Below, piece by piece: positions 8,313 to 19,781 of a DNA stretch of 64,000 nucleotides. Position 1 is the stretch's first letter. Every line of letters begins with the position of its first letter. Where the stretch lies: the NCBI RefSeq assembly GCF_900240265.1, contig NZ_LT964739.1, forward strand, positions 702,564 through 766,563. The letters are read 5' to 3'. Both the position numbers and the translations under genes were made by a program. This stretch comes from Galactobacillus timonensis (GTDB lineage Bacteria; Bacillota_I; Bacilli_A; Erysipelotrichales; Erysipelotrichaceae). The notes beneath the pieces were generated by a model. That model was not told the origin of the DNA. It did no database searches and saw only the letters and a list, made by a program, of their open reading frames with translations.

Positions 8313-10856
8313 TCAGTTGTTTTCTTCGGTGCTGATGGAATCATCTTTCCCTGTTTCCGGAGCAGACGGCGTCGCATCCTGCTCTGCCGATTCATCCTCT
8401 GGTTCCGGCTCCACAACAGCGACAGCGGAAACCTTGCGGTCATCTTCGACACGGATCAGGCGGACACCCTGTGTATTGCGGCTCATGGAACGTAGCGGAT
8501 CCATGGAGATACGGATGATGATGCCATCATTGGACATGATCATCAGGTCTTCGCCACCGTTGACGATGCGCATGCACACGAGGCTGCCGGTCTTGTCGGT
8601 CACATTCATGGCCTTGACGCCCTTGCTGCCGCGGTGCGTGAGACGGAACTCGCTGAGCTTGGTCAACTTGCCGTAGCCCTTTTCAGAGACGGTCAGAACG
8701 TTTTCGCCTTCTTCGCTCGTTGCCATGCCGATGACCTCTCCGCCATCAATGTTCATGGCCTTTACACCCATCGAAGAACGTCCGGATGCGCGGACATCAT
8801 TTTCATCGAAGAGAACGGCCTTGCCATTGGAGCAGCCGACGAGAATCTTCGCATGTCCATTGGTCGCTCTGACGAAGGAAAGCTCATCGCCTTCGCGCAG
8901 CGTCATCGCAATCTTGCCCTTGCGGTTGATATTTTCAAACTCCGAGATCTCGACACGCTTGATCATGCCAAGCTTCGATACAATCGCAAGTCCCCTTGCC
9001 TCATCATTTTCAGAATATGGAACGATGGCACGTACCTTTTCATCCTTGGCCAGGGAAAGCAGGTTGACAACCGGAATACCCTTCGATGTACGTGAATACT
9101 CCGGAACGTTGTAGCCCTTGAGACGATAGACCCGGCCCGTGTTTGTAAAGAACAGCACATGGTCATGCGTCGACATCGAGATGAACTGATTGATGACATC
9201 GTCCTCATTCAGCGTCATACCCTTGATGCCGCGGCCGCCGCGGTTCTGTACCTTGTAGGAATTGGAAGGAATCCGCTTGATATAGCCGTTCTGAGAAAGC
9301 GTAATGATGACATTCTCAACCGGAATCAGATCTTCATCATCCACGTCGCTGACCGCATCGAGAATCTCTGTCTTACGCGGATCATCATACTTGTCACGGA
9401 TCACACTCAGCTCATCCTTAAGAATCTGATCGATCCGTGCCTCATGGGCAAGAATATCCTGCAGGTCAGCAATTTTAATCAATAGATCCTGATACTCTGT
9501 TTCGATCTTTTCTCGTTCCAAACCGGTCAGGCGGCGGAACTGCATATCAAGAATGGCCTTCGCCTGAATCTCATCCAAACCGAAGCCGTTCATCAAACGC
9601 GGCATAGCCTCATTGGCATCCTTCGAATCACGGATCGTATGAATGATCGCATCCAGATTGTCGACCGCAATCCGCAGACCTTCCAGAATATGGGCACGAT
9701 CCTGTGCCTTCTTCAGATCAAATGCCGTTCTGCGACGGATCACTTCCTTCTGGAAACGGATATATTCCGTCAGGATATCCTTCAGACTGCACTGCTTCGG
9801 AGCACCATTGACAAGTACAACATTATTGACCGCAAACGTAGCCTGCAGCGGCGTCAGACGATACAGCTGATTCAGAAGAACTTCCGGCTGCACGTCCTTG
9901 CGCAGTTCCATGACAACACGGACACCGTCCATGTTCGATTCGTCGCGCAGATCTGTAATTCCTTCAATTACCTTGTCACGGGCAAGATCTGCAATCCGCG
10001 ATACCATCGCGGCCTTGTTTACCTGATAGGGGATTTCATCGACAATGATGCGCTGCTTGCCGTTCGACATACTTTCAATATGCGTCCTGGCACGCATGAC
10101 AATGGATCCGCGCCCCGTTTCAAAGGCCGAACGGATACCGCTGCGGCCAAGAATAAAGCCGCCGGTCGGAAAGTCCGGTCCCTTGATATACTGCATCAGC
10201 TCCGTCACAGAAATATCCGGATTCGCCATCACCTGCATAATGGCATCAATGACTTCGCCGAGATTGTGCGGCGCAACATTGGTCGCCATACCGACGGCGA
10301 TACCCTGACCGCCATTGACCAGCAGATTCGGAAAGCGGGAAGGAAGAACAGTAGGCTCCTTTTCTTCGCCATCGTAGTTATCCTGCATGTCGACGGTATC
10401 CTTGTCCAGATCTCTGAGCATCTCGACGGCGATCTTGGACATACGTGCTTCCGTATAACGCATCGCGGCTGCACCATCTCCGTCCATGTCACCGAAGTTG
10501 CCATGGCCATCAACCAGTACCTTGCGCATGTTCCAGTTCTGGGCCATGTAAACAAGGGCGCCATAGATGGAACTGTCACCGTGAGGATGATATTTTCCCA
10601 TCGTGTCGCCGACGATACGTGCACACTTCTTATAAGGCTTGTCAGGTCCGTTATTCATCTCGTTCATGGAGAAGAGAATACGGCGCTGTACAGGCTTCAG
10701 ACCATCACGAACATCCGGCAGAGCACGCGCAACAATGACCGACATCGAATAATCAAGGAAGTCACGGCGGATTTCCTTGGACAGCTCGGTTTCCGTAATA
10801 TTTCCCGGATCGAACTGTGACTCATCCCAATCTACAAAATCTTCGTTGTTTGCCAT
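8313..10856 (-). CDS. gyrA: DNA gyrase subunit A
   Basis: Breakage-rejoining subunit of gyrase, introducing negative supercoils with GyrB. From ATG at 10856 the protein has 847 residues. The catalytic tyrosine is Y134 (AMRYTEAR); the six-bladed C-terminal repeats include the GyrA box-like segment NRGGRGIKGM. An upstream in-frame GTG (10862) was not used because the SD aaggag would then abut the start. The gyrB stop lies within this SD, so the two are coupled. In the quinolone-resistance region the sequence is PHGDSSIYGALV: Gly99 stands at the position of E. coli Asp87. A Glu/Asp/Ser/Thr-rich tail ends the protein. Confidence 0.97.
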   Translation of the reverse strand: MANNEDFVDWDESQFDPGNITETELSKEIRRDFLDYSMSVIVARALPDVRDGLKPVQRRILFSMNEMNNGPDKPYKKCARIVGDTMGKYHPHGDSSIYGALVYMAQNWNMRKVLVDGHGNFGDMDGDGAAAMRYTEARMSKIAVEMLRDLDKDTVDMQDNYDGEEKEPTVLPSRFPNLLVNGGQGIAVGMATNVAPHNLGEVIDAIMQVMANPDISVTELMQYIKGPDFPTGGFILGRSGIRSAFETGRGSIVMRARTHIESMSNGKQRIIVDEIPYQVNKAAMVSRIADLARDKVIEGITDLRDESNMDGVRVVMELRKDVQPEVLLNQLYRLTPLQATFAVNNVVLVNGAPKQCSLKDILTEYIRFQKEVIRRRTAFDLKKAQDRAHILEGLRIAVDNLDAIIHTIRDSKDANEAMPRLMNGFGLDEIQAKAILDMQFRRLTGLEREKIETEYQDLLIKIADLQDILAHEARIDQILKDELSVIRDKYDDPRKTEILDAVSDVDDEDLIPVENVIITLSQNGYIKRIPSNSYKVQNRGGRGIKGMTLNEDDVINQFISMSTHDHVLFFTNTGRVYRLKGYNVPEYSRTSKGIPVVNLLSLAKDEKVRAIVPYSENDEARGLAIVSKLGMIKRVEISEFENINRKGKIAMTLREGDELSFVRATNGHAKILVGCSNGKAVLFDENDVRASGRSSMGVKAMNIDGGEVIGMATSEEGENVLTVSEKGYGKLTKLSEFRLTHRGSKGVKAMNVTDKTGSLVCMRIVNGGEDLMIMSNDGIIIRISMDPLRSMSRNTQGVRLIRVEDDRKVSAVAVVEPEPEDESAEQDATPSAPETGKDDSISTEENN

Positions 10857-10865
10857 GTACACTCC

Positions 10866-12868
<2,003 letters not shown>

Positions 12869-12872
<4 letters not shown>

Positions 12873-13957
12873 CCTGCGCCTCCTGACATTTCCTTCACTG
12901 TTCCATGTTCGACATGGAACAGCTTCGGGTGATTCTCATTCATAAACGGCGGCAACGCTGTCGTCGTGATTACGCTCTGACACGATGCGGAAATCATGTT
13001 CATCAGTTTCCGCTGATGCGTACTGTCGAGTTCTGACAGAACATCGTCCAGTAGAAGTACTGCCTTTTCTGTAGATGCGGCCTCGATGTAGCGAAGAATG
13101 CTCATCTTGAATGCGAGCATCATCATCCGCTTCTGTCCCTGGCTGGCGGCTTCGATGACATTGACTCCATTCAGCTCGAAGACAAGATCTTCGCGATGGA
13201 TGCCGAAGGAAGTAGCCTTGAGGAAGATATCCTTCTGCCGGCTGCTCTGATGCATCTGCTGCAGAGAATTTCTGTCCGTTTTTTCGCTGCAGCACAGATA
13301 CCTGACACTGGCCTGATCGTTGTCGCCGCTGAGTTCCTGATAGAGGGATGCGATAATGGCATTGATCAAATCAATGAATGCCCTGCGAAAGGATATGATC
13401 TGTTCTTCTTCCGCTGCCATCTGTTCATCCAGTACGTCGAGATACTGTGAATCAGGGGTCATTGCCTTCAGGGCCGCGTTGCGGTCCTTCAGAAGGGAAT
13501 GAAAGCGGTTCAGGCAATGGACATAGGAAGCCTGGATCTTGCCGATCTCCTGGTCCATGATCCGCCGCCTCTCCCGCGGTGCGTCAGCGAAAATGCTGAG
13601 ATCGTCCGGCGCAAAGAGTACGACATTGAGCTGACCGATGAAGTCGCTGCTGCGCTTCAGAACCTGACGATTTAAAAAAAGCGTCTTGCCACGGCTGTGA
13701 ATCACGGCCCGCAGAGTCTTGTCGCAGCCATCCTGAACCGTACACTCCAGATCCGCATATTCCTGTCCCCTACGGATCAGCAGACGGTCATCATTGACGC
13801 GATGCGACTTGGACAATGACAGATAGACAAGACTTTCGAGCAGGTTTGTTTTGCCCTGGGCATTCTGTCCCAGAAACACATTCATTCCCGGCGATAGAAT
13901 CAGATCCACATCCTCATAGCTGCGAAAGTTTCGAATGTGCAGACGGGATACCTTCAT
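12869..13957 (-). CDS. recF: DNA replication/repair protein RecF
   Basis: SMC-like ATPase that loads RecA at gaps with RecO and RecR. 362 residues. N-terminal [19 protein letters not shown], Walker [10 protein letters not shown] (about 30-38), ABC-type signature [10 protein letters not shown] and Walker [12 protein letters not shown] near the C-terminus. The start overlaps the stop of the S4-domain gene by 4 nt, and its own stop overlaps gyrB. Its last codons carry a near-perfect 25-bp palindrome. Confidence 0.96.
12898..12922. repeat. 25-bp palindrome in the recF 3' end
   Basis: Perfect 11-bp arms ctgttccatgt / acatggaacag around a 3-nt centre (tcg). It lies 27 nt after the gyrB ATG position on the plus axis, i.e. 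just upstream of gyrB in transcription order. It shares TGTTCCA/TGGAACA outer halves with proteobacterial-type parS but the centre differs. It could be a protein-binding site or an mRNA hairpin before gyrB. Confidence 0.6.
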
Positions 13958-14154
13958 TCGACGGTGTACGTTCTCCCATGAACTTCGACCTGATCGCCGG
14001 GATGAAGTTTCCTTCCACGGCGGGTTTCGACGGTGCCGTTGACTTTGACTTCTTCACTGTTGATCAGAAGCTTGGCTTCACCGCCGGTGGACACGACGTC
14101 GCAGAGCTTTAAAAAGGAATCAAGCTTAATGTATTCGCCGCGTATTTTTTTCAT
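13954..14154 (-). CDS. yaaA: S4-domain RNA-binding protein YaaA
   Basis: 66 residues from ATG at 14154 (MKKIRGEYIKLDSFLKL). The S4 fold pattern (SFLKLCDVVSTGGEAKLLI...VKVNGTVETRRGRKLHPGD) is complete. In Firmicutes this small protein is encoded between dnaN and recF and is implicated in 50S ribosome assembly. A longer in-frame start at 14247 was rejected because it would cover the promoter. The SD is weak (gaggg). It overlaps the recF start by 4 nt. Confidence 0.9.
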   Translation of the reverse strand: MKKIRGEYIKLDSFLKLCDVVSTGGEAKLLINSEEVKVNGTVETRRGRKLHPGDQVEVHGRTYTVE

Positions 14155-14194
14155 CGTTTTCAACCCTCGTTTCAGCCCGTTTTCAGGCATTGAA

Positions 14195-14203
14195 ATTATA
14201 GCA
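14195..14203 (-). promoter_or_regulatory. Extended -10 promoter of yaaA-recF-gyrB-gyrA
   Basis: Minus-strand TGCTATAAT: a perfect -10 with TGN extension, about 40 nt before the yaaA start. No convincing -35, which is acceptable for extended -10 promoters. Confidence 0.65.
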
Positions 14204-14365
14204 CAAAAAGTGCATAAAATCCGCTTTATAATCGCGTTTTTGAGCATTTTTGAAAGAAATTTTCAAAAGTAAAAAACAGATCAGAAATGACATCATTTTT
14301 TCATCAGAGAACGGTCCTTTTTCATGCGTAAAAGAACAGAAATCATCATGAATAAAACAAGACAA

Positions 14366-14394
14366 TAAAACCGGCATTCATGCAAGAATGCCGG
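14366..14394 (-). terminator. Terminator of dnaN
   Basis: Stem ccggcattc (14371-14379) / gaatgccgg (14386-14394), 6-nt loop. The minus strand continues with ttttat. It lies 30 nt after the dnaN stop and separates dnaA-dnaN from yaaA-recF-gyrBA. Confidence 0.85.
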
Positions 14395-14424
14395 CATACT
14401 TCATATACTGCTGACAGTGAAAGA

Positions 14425-15558
14425 TCAGTTATACGTACGAACCGGAAGAACGAGCTGGAGAAGCTTCTGATCATCTTCATCGTTCTTGAGAATGAACGGC
14501 TTCATTTCACTGGTGAAGAGAACTGTGACATTTTCATTGTTCAGGGAACGAACAGCGTCGCTCAGATAGTTTGCGGAGCAGCTGATATCCAGCGGATCGC
14601 CTTCATAGGACACGACGCCCTGCAGGTTCTCGTGGCTTTCGCCGATCTCCTGGCTGCGCGATGTGACGACAATGTCATCGGCAGAATTAATCTGCATACG
14701 GATGATCGTCATGTTGTCGGTCTTGATGAAGCCCGGGCGTGCCGTTGCCATTAACAGAGCTGAACGGTTGACTACCAGCTTGCGCGAGAATGAGGAAGGA
14801 ATGAGACGCTCAATGTCCGGGAAGGCACCTTCCAGAAGATTGGACTGCAGTGTCACTCCGTTCTGTACAAAGACAATCTTGCGGGCCGATACCGAAATGG
14901 AAATATCTCCGTCGGCGAAAATCGACTTGACCTGACCAATCGTCTTGGAAGGAATCGTAATGTTGAACGGTTCCACTTCTGCCGAAAGTACATAGCGCGC
15001 CAGGCGGAAGGAATCGGTTGCCGTAAACGTGATCCTGCCGTTTTCCGACTTCAGGTTGATTCCCATCAGAACCGGCCTTGTTTCCTTATTTGCGGCAGCG
15101 AATGACGTCTTGGCTGCGGCGTCATTGAATTCAGATGCTTTGATCGTAAACGGCGTCGTATCGGCGTTGAAATCGATGGCCGGATAATCCGACGGATTGA
15201 AGCCGTTGATCTTGAAGTCAACGTTGTTTCCGGTGAACTGGGTCAGAGTTCCGTCGATGTTCTGGACCTGAACCTCGTCGCTGTCCAGGTTCTTTACCAT
15301 GTCGAGGATGTAGTTATGGTCGACGACGATCGTTCCCGGTTCTTCAACGAAGAAGAGCTGATTGTCCTTATCGTTCTTGATGACGGAACGGATCGAGATA
15401 TCGTTGTCGGATCCGGTCAGAACGATCATGTCCTGGTTTGCTTCGATTTCGATACCGCTCATGGTCGGAATCGGAGAACTGGATGCGACGGCTCCGTTAA
15501 CGGTCTGAAGAGCTTTATAGAAGACGTCCTTGTTGATGCGGAAATTGAGATCACTCAT
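14425..15558 (-). CDS. dnaN: DNA polymerase III beta sliding clamp
   Basis: 377 residues from ATG at 15558 (MSDLNFRINKDVFYKALQTV), chosen because aggagg lies 8 nt upstream; the frame stays open 36 codons further upstream but without SD. Three clamp-fold repeats; the C-terminus ends in FILKNDEDDQKLLQLVLPVRTY, the usual LVLPVRT motif. Co-oriented with dnaA 160 bp upstream. The clamp tethers Pol III and many repair factors to DNA. Confidence 0.97.
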   Translation of the reverse strand: MSDLNFRINKDVFYKALQTVNGAVASSSPIPTMSGIEIEANQDMIVLTGSDNDISIRSVIKNDKDNQLFFVEEPGTIVVDHNYILDMVKNLDSDEVQVQNIDGTLTQFTGNNVDFKINGFNPSDYPAIDFNADTTPFTIKASEFNDAAAKTSFAAANKETRPVLMGINLKSENGRITFTATDSFRLARYVLSAEVEPFNITIPSKTIGQVKSIFADGDISISVSARKIVFVQNGVTLQSNLLEGAFPDIERLIPSSFSRKLVVNRSALLMATARPGFIKTDNMTIIRMQINSADDIVVTSRSQEIGESHENLQGVVSYEGDPLDISCSANYLSDAVRSLNNENVTVLFTSEMKPFILKNDEDDQKLLQLVLPVRTYN

Positions 15559-15603
15559 GTTTGTTAGCCTCCTGCGTACGCGCACTGTGTATATATTCTT
15601 TTT

Positions 15604-15644
15604 AAGAAAACTATTGTTATTAGGGCTGTGGAAAATGTGGAAAA
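15604..15644. other. oriC unwinding element between dnaA and dnaN
   Basis: In dnaA orientation two DnaA boxes (TTTTCCACA) are directly in tandem (15644-15627), followed by a short GC spacer and then a run readable as trinucleotides 3'-GAT-TAT-TGT-TAT-5', and AT-rich DNA. This is the basal-unwinding-system layout known from B. subtilis (tandem boxes, GC spacer, DnaA-trios). The AT-rich segment would be the strand-opening site. Confidence 0.7.
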
Positions 15645-15719
15645 CTTTCTGACGCCCTGTGAACATCCGTTATTCTACCATTTCAGGCATGTGGCTTAAT
15701 TGTGAAGAGCCGGGGATAA

Positions 15720-17096
15720 TCACTGACCCAGACTGGCCTCAATCTCGCTGATTGCCTTGTTGAAGTTCTTGTCGCTCTTGATCTGTTTCTCAACCTTGGT
15801 GCAGGCGGAGATGATCGTGCTGTGGTCGCGGCCCCCAAACTCTTCGCCAATCTTGATGTAGGGCAGATCCAGCAGCTTGCGGCACAGATAGATGCTGATG
15901 TGGCGGGCATTGGCAATGTTCTTGGTACGTGTCTTGCCCGTGATCTGCTGCTTGGTGAGACCGTAATAGTCGGCGACGGCCTTGATAATCTTGCTGGGGC
16001 TGAGGCCGGTCTTATCGGATACGACAGCCTGATTTTTAAGCGCATTGACGACGGTTTCGAACTTGATCGGACCATTATCCTTCTGAAAGACAATGGCATA
16101 GAAGAGGACACGGTTCCATGCCCCTTCCAGATCACGTACGTTGCCGGAGAAATTCGAGGCAATATAGGCAAGTCCCTCTTCATCGACGCCGTTGACATCG
16201 TTGCCGGAGTTCTGAATCTTCATACGAAGAATGGCGAGACTCGTTTCAAATTCCGGCGAATCGATACCGACCGAAAGGCCGCTGGAGAAACGGGAAATGA
16301 GACGGTCCTCCAGTCCCTTGATTTCCTTCGGCTGACGATCCGAGGCGAGACATACCTGCTTGCGGTTATTGACCAGTTCGTTATAGATGGAGAAGAATAC
16401 TTCGTGGCTCTTTTCCTTTCCGGCAAGGAACTGAATATCATCGACCAGCAGAAGATCCATGCTCGACATGTACTGTTTGAAGGCTTCGATATTGCCGTTC
16501 TGAATGGCCTTCACGACCCGTTCCACGAACTTCAGGGACTCGATGTAGTAAATTTTTTTGTCCGGATAGTTCTTCTTGACGTAGTTTCCGATCGCCATCA
16601 GAAGATGGGTTTTGCCCAATCCGGAGTTGCCGTAGATAAAGAGAGGATTGAAATATCTGCCCGGATTATAGGCACAGGCAAGTGCCGCCGCCTGCGACTC
16701 GCGGTTGCAGTCGCCGACGACAAAGTTATCGAACGTACGGTCTGCCTGAATCGGCATCGAGGAAAATTCGGAGTCATCCATTTCCGCAATGGGTGTATTC
16801 TCCATGGCATTATGGAGAACAAGTTCACTCTTCTGCAGTACTTCAAGCTTAATGGGCTTTTCCAGATTTAAAAGGTCCGCGATCTGCAAAGCGAGCATCT
16901 CTTCGGACTGGGTGATGATCTGTTTGCTCATAATGTCTGGAACGAGAACGATACCTTTTTCATCGTTCAGTTCAATCAGCTGTGACTGGGAGTAGAACGT
17001 CTGATAGATATTCTGATCCAGCTTCCCATTCGCTGTTAAATAATCCAGTGTCCGGCGCCAGACATCTGCCAGGTACTGGTCTTTTTTCGTAGTCAT
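15720..17096 (-). CDS. dnaA: Chromosomal replication initiator DnaA
   Basis: 458 residues. AAA+ domain with Walker A GNSGLGKT (FIYGNSGLGKTHLL) and Walker B LLLVDDIQFL, and sensor/arginine finger region LEDRLISRFSSGL. Domain IV has the box-binding signature ARHISIYLCRKLLDL and GGRDHSTI. Start ATG at 17096 follows gagga. Flanked by DnaA-box clusters on both sides, as expected for autoregulated dnaA at the origin. Confidence 0.98.
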   Translation of the reverse strand: MTTKKDQYLADVWRRTLDYLTANGKLDQNIYQTFYSQSQLIELNDEKGIVLVPDIMSKQIITQSEEMLALQIADLLNLEKPIKLEVLQKSELVLHNAMENTPIAEMDDSEFSSMPIQADRTFDNFVVGDCNRESQAAALACAYNPGRYFNPLFIYGNSGLGKTHLLMAIGNYVKKNYPDKKIYYIESLKFVERVVKAIQNGNIEAFKQYMSSMDLLLVDDIQFLAGKEKSHEVFFSIYNELVNNRKQVCLASDRQPKEIKGLEDRLISRFSSGLSVGIDSPEFETSLAILRMKIQNSGNDVNGVDEEGLAYIASNFSGNVRDLEGAWNRVLFYAIVFQKDNGPIKFETVVNALKNQAVVSDKTGLSPSKIIKAVADYYGLTKQQITGKTRTKNIANARHISIYLCRKLLDLPYIKIGEEFGGRDHSTIISACTKVEKQIKSDKNFNKAISEIEASLGQ

Positions 17097-17150
17097 AAAA
17101 TCCTCGATTCAAAAGCGTGTGCAGAACTATTTTAGGACCGGAGAATTTTG

Positions 17151-17506
17151 TATTCCACAACAAAATTGTGGCAAAAAAAGTTTTCCACAATGGAAATTGT
17201 AAAAAACGCATAAAAACACATATATTTTGTGGTTTTCCACACTTTCCACAAAATTATTTGTGGATAAAATTGTGCATAAATTTATACACACGTGGAAAAT
17301 TAACAAAAATGTGGATATTTTACGCAGATATGAAAATTTACCACGTTTTATCAACATCAAAAAACCGCATAACAAAGCCATTATCACGACAATCAACACT
17401 TTTCCACAATTGTGGAAAAACACTTTATCAAATCTGTGAAAAACAGGTGGAAAATCCACAACCAGACCACCAAACAAACCAAGGAAAAGCTTAATAATGT
17501 GGAAAA
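17151..17506. other. oriC, DnaA-box cluster upstream of dnaA
   Basis: AT-rich 350-bp region with at least ten DnaA boxes on both strands. A perfect TGTGGATAA is at 17259-17267. TTTTCCACA occurs at 17181-17189, 17233-17241 and 17400-17408; TGTGGAAAA at 17411-17419 and 17498-17506; near matches at 17242 (ctttccaca), 17271 (tgtgcataa), 17282 (ttatacaca), 17291 (cgtggaaaa) and 17310 (tgtggatat). The pair 17400-17419 is a 20-bp palindrome. With the dnaA-dnaN element this gives a bipartite origin; it also should bind DnaA for control of the dnaA promoter. Confidence 0.9.
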
Positions 17507-17532
17507 AATCCCCGGAAATCACATTCCGGGGA
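17503..17532 (-). terminator. Terminator of ppk
   Basis: Minus-strand stem tccccggaa (17532-17524) / ttccgggga (17517-17509) followed by six T (17508-17503), 15 nt after the ppk stop. It protects the origin region from read-through. Confidence 0.9.
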
Positions 17533-17546
17533 TAACAATCATTGAA

Positions 17547-19631
17547 TTACTGTTTCTTTGTCGTTTTCCGCGTAACTCTGCGCTTCTGCGGCTTGATCTT
17601 CGCTTTACGGTAGGCTTCCTGATAGAAGTATTCCTGACTGTTGACGGGCGGATCATTGTTTGTGATCCGGGAATAGCTTCCGTCCCAATTCAGGTTCCAT
17701 GCCTGACAGTTGTCTTTCCACATCGTCTGGAACATCTTGATCAACCGTCTCTTGATCACCGGATCATAGACCGGTGCACCGACTTCGACCCGGTGCATCA
17801 TGTTGCGGGTCATCCAGTCAGCGGAGGCAATATAGATCCGCTGCCTCTGCCTTAGACCAAAGATATAGATGCGCGAATGCTCTAGAAAACGTCCAACGAT
17901 GGAATGAACATGAATATTGGCGGTTTCATTCGGTATGCCCGGCTTCAAGCAGCAGATGCCGCGTACAACCATATCAATTTCGACGCCTGCCTTCGATGCC
18001 TTGACGAGTTCATCAATCAGTTCCTTATCCGTCAAAGAGTTGATCTTGATGCCAATGTAGGCTTTGCGGCCTTTCTTTGCATAGGCGATCTCGTCTTCAA
18101 TCATCTGAATAATCGGTTCATGCATGCACGCAGGTGCGACAAGCATGTGTTTCGCATCTAAGATGATATGTCCCATTGACAGGGCTTGGAAGATCTGGGC
18201 AGCTTCGAGACCGATATCCTTATCTGCCGTAAACAGAGCGAGATCCGTATACAGACGTGCCGTAATCTCGTTGTAGTTGCCGGTACCGATCTGCGTATAG
18301 TATTCGACGCCGGACTTGCTGCGGCGCGTCACGAGACACAGCTTCGAATGTACCTTATAGCCATCGAAGCCATAGATGACCTGTGCCCCGGCTTCTTCCA
18401 GCCGCCGCGACCATTCGATGTTGTTTTCCTCATCAAAGCGTGCCTTCAGTTCAACCAGAACCGTGACACTCTTGCCGTTTTCTGCCGCCTCAATCAGCGA
18501 TTCGACAACCTTGCTGTGGCGAGCAACGCGGTAAAGCGTCATTTTGATCGACAGCACATCGCGATCATTCGCCGCTTCCTGCAGAAAATCCAGGAACGGC
18601 TTCATGCTTTCAAACGGATAGGAAAGCAGCTTATCCGATTCCTTGATCTGCGGAATCAGAGGGCGGCTCATGTCAAACATCGCCGACTGCTGCGGAAAGC
18701 GTTTCTCATAGAACAGATCCGTATGGTCACGAAGAATGTCCGAGAACTGCCGCAAAAACGAAATATCCAGCGGCGTCGGATCATAGAACACACACTTCAG
18801 CTTCATGCCGGAATACTGGCACAATGTCTTGACGATATTATCATCAAGCTGACGCGTCAGCTCGATGCGCACAGGCTCCAGCCGCTTGCGCTTGCGGATC
18901 ATGTCCTCCATGAAGTCACGATAATCAACTTCTTCGTCATACATGGAGTCCGGATCGATATCCGCGCTGCGCGTCAGTCGAATGAGTGACTTGGAAACAA
19001 TACTCTCCTTGAATACTTTGGGAAGAAAATGAAGAATCAGTTCCTCCGACAACATGTAGGTATTGGCAGTGCCCGGTACCTTGATCAGGCGCGGAATGAT
19101 GCCGGTAGCGCAGGGAATGATGCCCATGCGCGTATGTTTGTTCTTGGTACGGAGAATGGCAACAGCGTAGATTTCCTTGTTTCTGAGGAAGGGGAACGGT
19201 TGACGCCGCGTAACGATTGTAGGTGACAGAAGCGGCGCAATTTCCTGATCAAACAGCAGTTCGAGCTGACTTCCTTCTTCTTTCTTTAACTTCTGAAAAT
19301 TAACAATCGATATGCCGTAGCTGCCAAGCTCCTTCAGCAGTTCATTGTAGATGGCACCGTTTTCTTCCGAGAGACGCAATACTTCCTTCGTGATGGCTGC
19401 AATCTGTTCGGCGGCGGTCATGCCGGATTTATTGTCCTTGATGTGCGGTTCAATGCGGTCCTGATCCATCAGAGATCCGACCCGGACCATGAAGAATTCA
19501 TCCAGATTGCTCTGATAGATCGCTGAAAAATTCAGACGCTCACACAGCGGAACATCACTGCGCCCGGCTTCCAGCAAGACCCGTTCATTGAATTTCAGCC
19601 ATGAAAGTTCACGGTTTAAATAGTAATCCAT
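17547..19631 (-). CDS. ppk1: Polyphosphate kinase
   Basis: Makes polyphosphate from ATP. 694 residues from ATG at 19631 (MDYYLNRELSWLKFNERVL), the usual Ppk1 N-terminus. The catalytic histidine to be phosphorylated is H428 (KVHSKLCLV), and the second PLD-like motif is in FLEHSRIYIFG. Length matches the family. A weak SD (aggtg) and a promoter at 19651-19679 support this start; the frame upstream is open for 16 more codons. It runs towards oriC, head-on to replication of the right arm. Confidence 0.95.
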   Translation of the reverse strand: MDYYLNRELSWLKFNERVLLEAGRSDVPLCERLNFSAIYQSNLDEFFMVRVGSLMDQDRIEPHIKDNKSGMTAAEQIAAITKEVLRLSEENGAIYNELLKELGSYGISIVNFQKLKKEEGSQLELLFDQEIAPLLSPTIVTRRQPFPFLRNKEIYAVAILRTKNKHTRMGIIPCATGIIPRLIKVPGTANTYMLSEELILHFLPKVFKESIVSKSLIRLTRSADIDPDSMYDEEVDYRDFMEDMIRKRKRLEPVRIELTRQLDDNIVKTLCQYSGMKLKCVFYDPTPLDISFLRQFSDILRDHTDLFYEKRFPQQSAMFDMSRPLIPQIKESDKLLSYPFESMKPFLDFLQEAANDRDVLSIKMTLYRVARHSKVVESLIEAAENGKSVTVLVELKARFDEENNIEWSRRLEEAGAQVIYGFDGYKVHSKLCLVTRRSKSGVEYYTQIGTGNYNEITARLYTDLALFTADKDIGLEAAQIFQALSMGHIILDAKHMLVAPACMHEPIIQMIEDEIAYAKKGRKAYIGIKINSLTDKELIDELVKASKAGVEIDMVVRGICCLKPGIPNETANIHVHSIVGRFLEHSRIYIFGLRQRQRIYIASADWMTRNMMHRVEVGAPVYDPVIKRRLIKMFQTMWKDNCQAWNLNWDGSYSRITNNDPPVNSQEYFYQEAYRKAKIKPQKRRVTRKTTKKQ

Positions 19632-19650
19632 ATCGTTTGCACCTATCCTA

Positions 19651-19679
19651 AATATATTAAACAAGCTCTTTACCAACAA
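19651..19679 (-). promoter_or_regulatory. ppk promoter
   Basis: Minus-strand -35 TTGTTG (19679-19674), 17-bp spacer, -10 TATATT (19656-19651). Confidence 0.5.
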
Positions 19680-19729
19680 TTGTAAAAAAAGCGTAAAGCC
19701 GCAAATGCGGGTAAAAATAAGTAACTGCG

Positions 19730-19758
19730 TTTACTATGCCTTAGAAAAAGAGTATCCT
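19730..19758 (+). promoter_or_regulatory. galM promoter
   Basis: -35 TTTACT (19730-19735), 17-bp spacer, -10 TATCCT (19753-19758), 24 nt before the ATG. Confidence 0.45.
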
Positions 19759-19781
19759 GAAGAATAACAGGAGTAAATATC

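Noticed and set aside
9639..10820. Long open frame opposite gyrA
   Set aside because: Antisense shadow; gyrA is intact on the other strand. The same holds for long opposite frames over mfd, the flavin reductase and dnaA.
10857..10862. GTG at 10862 as gyrA start
   Set aside because: The SD aaggag would touch the start codon; ATG at 10856 has normal spacing.
15559..15666. 36-codon N-terminal extension of dnaN
   Set aside because: It covers the origin element and lacks an SD; MSDLNFRINKD at 15558 has aggagg and matches the family.
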